DNA of 64,000 bases, from assembly GCF_963668165.1 (NCBI RefSeq), contig NZ_OY764211.1:62001-126000 (forward strand), read 5' to 3'. The notes below the pieces were generated by a model. The model was not told the DNA's origin and ran no database searches. It worked only from the letters and a program-made list of their open reading frames with translations. Numbering within the stretch: position 1 is the first letter of the stretch; each line of letters opens with the position of its first letter. This document shows, piece by piece, positions 1-8,643 of this stretch. The stretch comes from Marispirochaeta sp. (lineage in GTDB: Bacteria > Spirochaetota > Spirochaetia > JC444 > Marispirochaetaceae). A program made the position numbers and the translations under genes.

Positions 1-3000
1 TTCTCTTCCGCATCTTTCCTTTTCTAAGCTGCCTGTGCGGCAGTCAACATGCAGAAGCTTGTTGAAACTTCTGAACGTCTTTTCTAAGCTGCCTGTGCGG
101 CAGTCAACGACGTCAAGCGCCTGGAATGCCTCAACCGTGATTTCTAAGCTGCCTGTGCGGCAGTCAACTATCTGGTCATTTTTCGCACGCAGTTCTTCAA
201 TTTCTAAGCTGCCTGTGCGGCAGTCAACTTCTTAAGTTCTCTTTTATATGCGTTAATTATATTTCTAAGCTGCCTGTGCGGCAGTCAACACCCAAGCGGA
301 ATACGACGCAACTGTGAAGGCTTTCTAAGCTGCCTGTGCGGCAGTCAACTTACATGCCTTTTAGTTTCATAAATATCTTTTTTTCTAAGCTGCCTGTGCG
401 GCAGTCAACAGCATTGCCGAACCGATCCGTGGTCTCCTTTTTTTTCTAAGCTGCCTGTGCGGCAGTCAACTCCAATTGCAGCGTCCCTGAACATCTTCAC
501 CTTTTCTAAGCTGCCTGTGCGGCAGTCAACGCAGAATGGGAGGACACAGACGGAACCCGGCATTTCTAAGCTGCCTGTGCGGCAGTCAACGAAGCGGGGA
601 GAGACCAGATAGCACGGCAAGCTTTCTAAGCTGCCTGTGCGGCAGTCAACGTCTTAACGCTGGCGAAGAACTTGGGAATCTTTTTCTAAGCTGCCTGTGC
701 GGCAGTCAACTCTGGCTTGTTCGTTTGCGGGAAACGTGACAATTTCTAAGCTGCCTGTGCGGCAGTCAACTAGACATGTACGAAATGCCCGCACCGCTGA
801 GATTTCTAAGCTGCCTGTGCGGCAGTCAACATTCCGCGCATGGCTTCAATCGTCTTTCCGATTTTCTAAGCTGCCTGTGCGGCAGTCAACAGGATTAGAC
901 GGATCGACAATCCAGGGATCATTTTCTAAGCTGCCTGTGCGGCAGTCAACTCAGAGACTCCCCAGCGGTCGATTCCGCGCATTTTCTAAGCTGCCTGTGC
1001 GGCAGTCAACTCCGATCAGATCGATGGGGATCCGGTTCTGCATTTCTAAGCTGCCTGTGCGGCAGTCAACATCCAGGCTGTAGTGCGATGCTTCGCGCTT
1101 CTTTTCTAAGCTGCCTGTGCGGCAGTCAACGCTTACCCATGAAAAAGACAGGCTTATCGCAGTTTCTAAGCTGCCTGTGCGGCAGTCAACTAACGGCGCC
1201 CAGCGCTGCCTCGCATGCGACATTTCTAAGCTGCCTGTGCGGCAGTCAACTAGCAGAGAAAAGCATCTGATCCTCGGTTATCTTTCTAAGCTGCCTGTGC
1301 GGCAGTCAACTCACGGAATATCCACGAATCGCCAGTTGCACACTTTCTAAGCTGCCTGTGCGGCAGTCAACATGTACACACCAGAAATGTGAAACAGGTT
1401 GATTTTCTAAGCTGCCTGTGCGGCAGTCAACGGACCGGTAACGGGTAAACGCATTTTCAGAGTTTTCTAAGCTGCCTGTGCGGCAGTCAACGAGCTCTCA
1501 AGCTCGTCAGCCTCCGGGTCAAATTTCTAAGCTGCCTGTGCGGCAGTCAACCTGGAAGCGCTCTTGTTCTTGCGCCGATGGTGTTTCTAAGCTGCCTGTG
1601 CGGCAGTCAACAATTGAAAAGATATCAGAGTAACCGCGTATGCTTTCTAAGCTGCCTGTGCGGCAGTCAACTCGGAGATTTCGCCCGGACCCATATCTTT
1701 ATGTTTCTAAGCTGCCTGTGCGGCAGTCAACGCTTACCTTTATCCTGTTTAATTCAATGTTTTTTTCTAAGCTGCCTGTGCGGCAGTCAACTTTCACATC
1801 GTCTCCATCAACTGCGGTTGTCTTTTCTAAGCTGCCTGTGCGGCAGTCAACCCTCCTCGATCCATTGCGGGAGCCATTTGTGTTTTCTAAGCTGCCTGTG
1901 CGGCAGTCAACATTCAATAACTGTAAACTCATGCCCACACAACTTTCTAAGCTGCCTGTGCGGCAGTCAACATACTGATCCCATCTTCCGGATTTGTAGA
2001 GTATTTCTAAGCTGCCTGTGCGGCAGTCAACCAAACCGTTGTTGTCGAGTACCTGTTTCATGTTTTCTAAGCTGCCTGTGCGGCAGTCAACGTTGCATAC
2101 GGACAGGACCTGTGCTTCGTGCGTTTCTAAGCTGCCTGTGCGGCAGTCAACAATACCGTCAGTATCCCCCTACCCAGATGCATTTTCTAAGCTGCCTGTG
2201 CGGCAGTCAACGAAGAAGGAACCATCGACGTTACCGACGACTCTTTCTAAGCTGCCTGTGCGGCAGTCAACAAATCTGCCGACATCCCACCGGAGGAATA
2301 AATTTTCTAAGCTGCCTGTGCGGCAGTCAACAAATCCATCGGGCCAGAGGGGGCGGAATACGCTTTCTAAGCTGCCTGTGCGGCAGTCAACACACTGGCG
2401 GCATTATACCAGGATACAGAAGATTTCTAAGCTGCCTGTGCGGCAGTCAACACCTATTCGACCTGCTCGGAATAAAGCCCCCGTTTCTAAGCTGCCTGTG
2501 CGGCAGTCAACGTTCGTCAGCAAAAACAAACAATACCGGATATTTTCTAAGCTGCCTGTGCGGCAGTCAACTACAAGTTCGGTTATTTCGTTTATGCATG
2601 ACTTTTCTAAGCTGCCTGTGCGGCAGTCAACATCAAGGCGTATTTTTCGACCGAGGATTACCCTTTCTAAGCTGCCTGTGCGGCAGTCAACTATCAGGCC
2701 CGCCAGCTCCACGGGAAACTATGTTTTCTAAGCTGCCTGTGCGGCAGTCAACCGTAGAGTTCCGGTGTGAGGTCATTCTCGTGTTTTCTAAGCTGCCTGT
2801 GCGGCAGTCAACTATTGCGAAATCGGTTACATATTGTCTTGATATTTCTAAGCTGCCTGTGCGGCAGTCAACTAAATTATCGGCGGACCCTTCTCCGATG
2901 TCTCTTTCTAAGCTGCCTGTGCGGCAGTCAACGATATGCTTTTTTAATTACGTTCCGGTACTGTTTTCTAAGCTGCCTGTGCGGCAGTCAACAAAATAAG

Positions 3001-4673
3001 CCCGCCGCAGTTTGTTTTGCGGCTTTTCTAAGCTGCCTGTGCGGCAGTCAACATACATATGGATAGTATAACAATACGTAGTATTTTCTAAGCTGCCTGT
3101 GCGGCAGTCAACGATTCGATTGAAACATCGCTTAAGCCGGTTGATTTCTAAGCTGCCTGTGCGGCAGTCAACGGATTCTTTCCATAGGTCACGGTCTTCC
3201 TTGATTTCTAAGCTGCCTGTGCGGCAGTCAACCCGTGAAGGGTGATGTTGTTTGGGAATTTATCTTTCTAAGCTGCCTGTGCGGCAGTCAACTTCAAGAT
3301 CGTGGTACATTTTCAAATCAGATATTTCTAAGCTGCCTGTGCGGCAGTCAACGATACCATGGCGTCACACTGGAAAGGCGATAATTTCTAAGCTGCCTGT
3401 GCGGCAGTCAACGTATGGGAACCTAATGTGTACTGATCGTGAATTTTCTAAGCTGCCTGTGCGGCAGTCAACATATAGTGCTTAATGATGTAATACCATC
3501 ATGTTTTCTAAGCTGCCTGTGCGGCAGTCAACAGATATTGTCAGTGTTTCTCAAGTAGGAGAATTTTCTAAGCTGCCTGTGCGGCAGTCAACATCTCACC
3601 GATAAGGGTTCTCAGGTCATCGAATTTCTAAGCTGCCTGTGCGGCAGTCAACGATGCCGTCGTTGCCAGGATCAAAGAGATTAATTTCTAAGCTGCCTGT
3701 GCGGCAGTCAACAGAAATAGGCAAGGAACTGCTTTGTCCTCAATTTTCTAAGCTGCCTGTGCGGCAGTCAACTCTTGTGCCGTCTCAATCTCAGACTTGA
3801 AGCTTTTCTAAGCTGCCTGTGCGGCAGTCAACAAGTGCGTAAACCCCTGCAGTCCTTTCACATTTTTCTAAGCTGCCTGTGCGGCAGTCAACAGAATATT
3901 AAATATTTGGGAGGATTATTTTATTTTCTAAGCTGCCTGTGCGGCAGTCAACCAGTACACCATAGTTCGCACCGAGCGTGTCGATTTCTAAGCTGCCTGT
4001 GCGGCAGTCAACGGCTGCATCGTTCGCTATTTTTGTGGCATGATTTTCTAAGCTGCCTGTGCGGCAGTCAACTTCCCCCTGTTCCGCCTGGTTAATCCAG
4101 TTCTTTTCTAAGCTGCCTGTGCGGCAGTCAACATTGACGCGGTTTACATTGCGCTCATAGCTGATTTCTAAGCTGCCTGTGCGGCAGTCAACCTATATTG
4201 GTCTGGGTAAGGTCTTTTGTTGTCTTTCTAAGCTGCCTGTGCGGCAGTCAACAAGAGAGAGAGAGTAAAGCACCAACTATCTCATTTCTAAGCTGCCTGT
4301 GCGGCAGTCAACATGGAAAAGAGGTAGCAACGATCCACGAAAGTTTTCTAAGCTGCCTGTGCGGCAGTCAACGGCAATTGAACTCATCCATCGTCGCCTG
4401 TTGCTTTCTAAGCTGCCTGTGCGGCAGTCAACATTATGGAAAAGAGGTAGCAACGATCCACGAAGTTTCTAAGCTGCCTGTGCGGCAGTCAACGCTGGCG
4501 TGATCAAGTGGAGCATACGCACACTTTTCTAAGCTGCCTGTGCGGCAGTCAACTTCTTTTCCCGGCTGCCACGGTACAGCGCATTTTTCTAAGCTGCCTG
4601 TGCGGCAGTCAACTGAACTCGCCGCTCCTGTCCTGAAGCTGTAAGTTTCTAAGCTGCCTGTGCGGCAGTCAAC
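1..4673 (-). CRISPR. Type I-F CRISPR array, at least 78 repeats, open at the left edge
   Basis: Seen: 78 copies of a 28-bp repeat at 60- or 61-bp intervals, the first at 21-48 and the last at 4646-4673, all identical by eye. On the plus strand each starts TTTCTAAGCTGCC and ends GGCAGTCAAC. On the minus strand it starts GTTGACTGCC and ends TTAGAAA, with a CTGCC/GGCAG stem, the classic Cas6f substrate. There are 77 full spacers: 72 of 32 nt and five of 33 nt (229-261, 410-442, 1311-1343, 2692-2724, 4433-4465). Bases 1-20 are part of another spacer, so the array continues left. Leader and cas genes lie on the right, so the newest spacers are on the right and transcription runs right to left. The lack of any decayed repeat at the left also says the old end is outside the window. 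Confidence 0.99.
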
Positions 4674-4815
4674 TTAAAATATAATTAACTATTTTGTTTT
4701 AATGAATACAATTATACGATATTTACCCCAAAAAAGAATAATTTCTTGGGGTAAATATAAATACTTATAATATAACAAAATAGCAAAAGGTGGGAATTTA
4801 TTCCTAATCTTTCAT
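4674..4815 (-). promoter_or_regulatory. CRISPR leader with likely pre-crRNA promoter
   Basis: This very AT-rich stretch lies between the end of cas6f and the first repeat, where a type I-F leader belongs. On the minus strand a TATAAT box (4711-4716) lies 38 bases before the first repeat and could start the pre-crRNA; I see no good -35 box. A strong hairpin (4721-4756) lies just upstream of that box. The cas operon also ends here, so one stretch may both end the cas transcript and start the array transcript. Confidence 0.7.
4721..4756 (-). terminator. Perfect-ended hairpin between cas6f and the array
   Basis: Two 15-base arms, 4721-4735 (ATTTACCCCAAAAAA) and 4742-4756, pair with a single G-U position around a 6-base loop. 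Read on the minus strand, the hairpin is about 60 bases downstream of the cas6f stop and followed by AT-rich sequence rather than a clean T-run. It may end the cas transcript, but it could also be a leader element for spacer integration; the sequence alone does not decide. Confidence 0.5.
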
Positions 4816-5367
4816 TTAGAACCAGGGAATGGTAGCTTTTTTTGATAGACCGAACATGTCAAAAGATCCTGATATAGGTTTATCTGTAAAAGGACCAAAT
4901 TCTATATATCGACGATGCTTATTACCATTAGACGCACTTACTAATTCTATATAAGGGTGATTGAGTGTTCTATTGCTCATTTTTTTTGTATAATTGCCTA
5001 TATCTTTTTCTGATATTGAACCTCTTTTTATAAGTCTTCGAACTTTTGCATGGCTCATTGTTGCCTGCTTCCGGTATATGCTTCTATACTGTACTTTTTC
5101 TGGAATACTGTTGACTTCACTGATTTTGCAATAACCGGTCATAGCACCTATCCATTTTCTGGTAATAAGATTCTCCAAATCATGCATAGTACCATGTAGT
5201 CGGAGAACGTTCCCAAGCGTTCTATTATAATTTGGAAAACTAATACCTATACTTGTGGAGTTTAAATCATATAGTGCCTTATGGAGTTTGCTGTATAGAG
5301 AATTCATGAGCAGAGTAACTGGGAACTCCGGATCGGGTAATAACGTAATCTCAATATAATAGTCCAT
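4816..5367 (-). CDS. cas6f: Cas6f (Csy4) crRNA-processing endoribonuclease
   Basis: Cuts the pre-crRNA at the 3' base of each repeat hairpin and stays on the crRNA as part of the Csy complex. The 183-residue protein matches the family from end to end: PDPEF at 11-15, the catalytic His at 29 in KLHKAL, and the C-terminal GLSK...PWF signature. Where the Pseudomonas enzyme has a Tyr just before GLSK (Tyr176, near the active site), this one has Phe172. Last gene of the cas operon, 8 bases after cas7f and next to the leader. The fit between this protein and the repeat hairpin in the adjacent array supports a working system. Confidence 0.97.
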   Translation of the reverse strand: MDYYIEITLLPDPEFPVTLLMNSLYSKLHKALYDLNSTSIGISFPNYNRTLGNVLRLHGTMHDLENLITRKWIGAMTGYCKISEVNSIPEKVQYRSIYRKQATMSHAKVRRLIKRGSISEKDIGNYTKKMSNRTLNHPYIELVSASNGNKHRRYIEFGPFTDKPISGSFDMFGLSKKATIPWF

Positions 5368-5375
5368 AGTTTCCT

Positions 5376-6401
5376 CTACTTGTCGCTTTCACCAAAAACA
5401 CCACCTCGTACCAAAACAGCCATAACATAATGTTCATCTTCAGGACAAGACAGACTGCTGCCTCTGGCCCATGAGTCAAAAAGAGTATAGAAATCCTTTT
5501 TATCCTTAGGTGTTCGGTAGGCTTTTCCTAAATTGGTAACTGAACCGTATGGCTCAACCGCAATAGGTCCAATTGATAATTCAGGATCACTAAACTCGGG
5601 ATACCATGTGTCTATGGTCCTCAGTGCATTACCGATTTTTTGCGAATGCATCGCGGCAATACCATCTACATGATACAATACCTTGCTTTTATTCCCTTTT
5701 CCCTTATCCAGAACAAGTTCTTCACTGGGGTATACATCCTGCGATTTCCCTGCCTTCGCAAAACATGTTATTTCAAGAAGTAAATATCCGTCCTCACTTG
5801 CTAATGCTGATGCTATTCTCTCTGAAAGACTTTCAATCGCAGCATCAGAAATTTCCATATCACGAGGACTGTATTTTATCGAGTCAAATATCCACTCTTG
5901 CTCAGCATCCTTATTTAAAGCCTTTACAATTACTTCAATATCTTCTGCTCCTATACGGTTTCTCCACAGAAAGCGTGCATTTGCTATATTCAATGCATAG
6001 CGCCGGGATAGCTCATTGAAGCCTTCATTTGCAACATACCCTTTTGCTGCTTTTGCATAGCTTTGTTTGAACAAAGCATTATTACAGGCTGAAGGTACAT
6101 GAATATTTCCTAAAATTTTCAGGGTAAAATGCAGCTTTAGAGTATCCTGATCCGGTTGGAGAGCACAGGAATCAACTGTTTGCAAATTAGCTTTTTCAAC
6201 TTCCTTGTTTAGTTTTACAGGATCATTCTGAATAGCAGGTTTTAGTCGATTTGAAATTGTCCCACGAACTGATTTTTCCTTTAGCTTAAGTGGTGTTACA
6301 CTCTCACGATTTTCCCACTGAGTTCCATACATATACCCATCTGAGGGAACCATTTTTTTTTCAAAAGCAAGTACCGATGCGGTGTTTTCTTTCTTGGCCA
6401 T
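5376..6401 (-). CDS. cas7f: Cas7f (Csy3) backbone subunit of the type I-F Cascade
   Basis: Forms the six-copy helical backbone that holds the crRNA spacer in the Csy surveillance complex. The 341-residue length is normal for Csy3. Recognisable family stretches are the N-terminal ASVLAFEKKM, the SRRYALNIANARFLWRNR segment near residues 133-150, and the C-terminal part with FYTLFDSWARG. Sits between cas5f (26 bases upstream) and cas6f (8 bases downstream), so it is surely co-transcribed. Begins with a plain ATG after a short AT-rich gap containing an AGGAG box. No damage is visible. Confidence 0.96.
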   Translation of the reverse strand: MAKKENTASVLAFEKKMVPSDGYMYGTQWENRESVTPLKLKEKSVRGTISNRLKPAIQNDPVKLNKEVEKANLQTVDSCALQPDQDTLKLHFTLKILGNIHVPSACNNALFKQSYAKAAKGYVANEGFNELSRRYALNIANARFLWRNRIGAEDIEVIVKALNKDAEQEWIFDSIKYSPRDMEISDAAIESLSERIASALASEDGYLLLEITCFAKAGKSQDVYPSEELVLDKGKGNKSKVLYHVDGIAAMHSQKIGNALRTIDTWYPEFSDPELSIGPIAVEPYGSVTNLGKAYRTPKDKKDFYTLFDSWARGSSLSCPEDEHYVMAVLVRGGVFGESDK

Positions 6402-6427
6402 AAAATAACTCCTTTATTATATTTATT

Positions 6428-7366
6428 TCAGAATTCATCTTCTGAAAAAGTTTGCATTGAATCTTCATCCTTCTGCTGACAAAGATATAGACAGTTCTCT
6501 TTATCATAGGAATAGCGCCATAGTAATTTGTCCAAGTTATTGATTTCATTTTTATACGGCATGATAAACTCGCCAAGGGTAACAATAGCTTCTGCAAAAA
6601 GATGAGGTGTTTCCGGATCACGCTGATTTTTTGCAGGACCTGGTTCGCTTAAGCCCTGAAACCCTGTTGCTATAGGTACAATCCATCCTCTTTCGTCCTG
6701 TGAACCGGTTCGTTTCCGGCTGCTATGCCATGTAACAGATGCCTCTGGCCCTTCACCCGTTTTCTCACAAGAATGATGTATTGCAAGATAGTCTATAATT
6801 GCATCGAGAGCATCCATGCCTTCTTCCATTGCTTTTAACATGAGATCTCTTCTCTCAATCAAAGCATAGCCAGGCATTACAAATTTTCTAAGAAGTTCAA
6901 AATCCTTAATAATCTTGAGTTTAAGAAAGCCAAGAATATCACCGCCTGCGATCTTCATATGGGACGATAAAATTGAATCCAAGCTATCTATAAACTCATC
7001 TTCATCAAGCTTTTTAACACCTTCATATTCAATGATCAGGCTTACTTCAAGATTACAGCGTACTTCTTCGATGAATGACGGTCGCTGGCCATCCTTATCT
7101 AACGGGTTTGATGTACCAATAATAGAGTATTCATAATCTCCGGGGCCTTTGTACGCTTGCAGTTTGAAACTATGTGATATAACACCAGTTCCAGTAAATT
7201 GAACACGGCTTTCTCCACGTCTTTCAAATTTTTCATTGATCTTGCGCTGTAGTGCATGTGCTGCACCCAGCCAGGCAGTCATCGCCGGAAATCCAACAGT
7301 AAACGGACTTGATAATGCGTTGGCATTCTGAATTTTTATATGTGGTATGAGTAGGACATTTTTCAT
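6428..7366 (-). CDS. cas5f: Cas5f (Csy2) subunit of the type I-F Cascade
   Basis: Binds the 5' handle of the crRNA together with Cas8f at the tail of the Csy complex. 312 residues, the expected size. The N-terminus (LLIPHIKIQNANALSSPFTVGFPAMTAW, given here in part: NALSSPFTVGFPAMT) is the typical Csy2 start, and the GWIVPIATGFQGLSEPG stretch near residue 225 is also characteristic. The start codon shares one base with the stop of cas8f, implying translational coupling. Base composition is AT-rich like the rest of the cas operon. Confidence 0.95.
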   Translation of the reverse strand: MKNVLLIPHIKIQNANALSSPFTVGFPAMTAWLGAAHALQRKINEKFERRGESRVQFTGTGVISHSFKLQAYKGPGDYEYSIIGTSNPLDKDGQRPSFIEEVRCNLEVSLIIEYEGVKKLDEDEFIDSLDSILSSHMKIAGGDILGFLKLKIIKDFELLRKFVMPGYALIERRDLMLKAMEEGMDALDAIIDYLAIHHSCEKTGEGPEASVTWHSSRKRTGSQDERGWIVPIATGFQGLSEPGPAKNQRDPETPHLFAEAIVTLGEFIMPYKNEINNLDKLLWRYSYDKENCLYLCQQKDEDSMQTFSEDEF

Positions 7367-8643
7367 TATCGCAGTGCCTCCTTGTTCGTTTCGACGAGTT
7401 GTTCTATATATTGACGTTCTGCAGATCCAAGGATGATAGGGTTTTTAATTGTTTTTCTATATGCTGTAATAATCCAGTTAGAAAGCTCGCTACAGAGTGT
7501 ATTGAGCCATTCATCTTGATCATTTCGTTTCTTTTCATTTATTTCGAGCAACCATATCTTTTGATGATAAGGAAGCTCGCTTGTTTCTTCATTGTATTGT
7601 TCTGAAGAAACTGTTCGTATTACGGACATCCTTAAAATAATCGCATCGAGTATTTCTTCAATACGATTATCACGGCCGCTTTCCAAGTTTCTTCTCGGAA
7701 TAACAGAATCAACACCAGACTTGAATATTCCATGCAATTTTTGTAAAGGCTCCCTGATGTGGTAATATCGAATTGATTCAAAAAAGAAGTTCTTCCTGGG
7801 AAATCTTATCTCGCGTTTAGTCAAGGTAGGAGGTGCTGATAATAACAGATATGATCTCCCTCGATTGATAGTATTAAAAACGCTTATATTTTGCGGATTT
7901 GCACCTCCATACCCAATGGTTGTTGTATCATAAATCTCCTTGAATCCATTTTCTGAGTATTCATTCTTTCTTTTCATTTCACGTAATTCTTTATGTTCTT
8001 CAGAAAATCGAAATTTGTTAATCCTATCTTTAAGATCGTATATTATGCCAGAATTTGAAAGAATTGATAACAGATGATAATTTTCAGAATCGATTGGAAA
8101 ATAAACCTGTTTTATTCTTGAACTTGTTATTGTTTCTTTTTCTTCGTTAGTTATCATCGCTAAAAAACCCTTCCTGAGGTTCTCATAGGTAGCTGTTGGA
8201 ATATTTAACAATTCTTTAGCTACAATTGTTTCTGATTCGATATGTTCAATAAGATTTCTTCCATCTTCCATCGTTAGATTAAGAAAAGCATAAACATCAA
8301 GAACTGCAGCATTTCCTAATGCATCTAAATCGGATTCAACATTACCGGTTCTTAAATAGCCATCATTTTTTTTGGGTTTCTTTGCAATAATTGCAGTGGT
8401 TTTATCATCTTTGTTTTTATGTTTATTTGCACTCGGATGACTGAATGTACATGGATGCGATGATATTTTTATTTGTCTGGCTCTTATAGCAGCATTAGGC
8501 AACCATTGATTCGGATTAAACTTCTCATCACCCTGCAAAATAACTAATTGTTTTTCATTTTCATCATCTATTTTTTTGAGTTTTTCGTTAATCCAATTTT
8601 CTCTTCTTGTCTTAAAATATTCCCTAATCGCTGGATCCGGCAT
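7366..8643 (-). CDS. cas8f: Cas8f (Csy1) large subunit, PAM recognition
   Basis: The large subunit of the Csy complex; in this family it recognises the CC PAM and recruits Cas2-3. 425 residues, the normal length. The N-terminal region with REYFKTRRENWINEKLKK and the middle VFNTINRGRSYLLLSAPP stretch are typical for Csy1. It overlaps the end of cas2-3 by 20 bases and touches cas5f. Charged, Lys- and Asn-rich and AT-rich in codon use, which differs from the flanking chromosomal genes. I could not confirm individual PAM-reading residues by eye. Confidence 0.95.
   Translation of the reverse strand: MPDPAIREYFKTRRENWINEKLKKIDDENEKQLVILQGDEKFNPNQWLPNAAIRARQIKISSHPCTFSHPSANKHKNKDDKTTAIIAKKPKKNDGYLRTGNVESDLDALGNAAVLDVYAFLNLTMEDGRNLIEHIESETIVAKELLNIPTATYENLRKGFLAMITNEEKETITSSRIKQVYFPIDSENYHLLSILSNSGIIYDLKDRINKFRFSEEHKELREMKRKNEYSENGFKEIYDTTTIGYGGANPQNISVFNTINRGRSYLLLSAPPTLTKREIRFPRKNFFFESIRYYHIREPLQKLHGIFKSGVDSVIPRRNLESGRDNRIEEILDAIILRMSVIRTVSSEQYNEETSELPYHQKIWLLEINEKKRNDQDEWLNTLCSELSNWIITAYRKTIKNPIILGSAERQYIEQLVETNKEALR

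Noticed and set aside
35..4503. Long open frames across the array, including a 473-codon one at 1578-2999, full of repeated SKLPVRQST or FLSCLCGSQ peptides
   Set aside because: These are artefacts: the 60-bp repeat period is a multiple of three and the repeat has no stop in those frames. They are CRISPR repeats, not genes.
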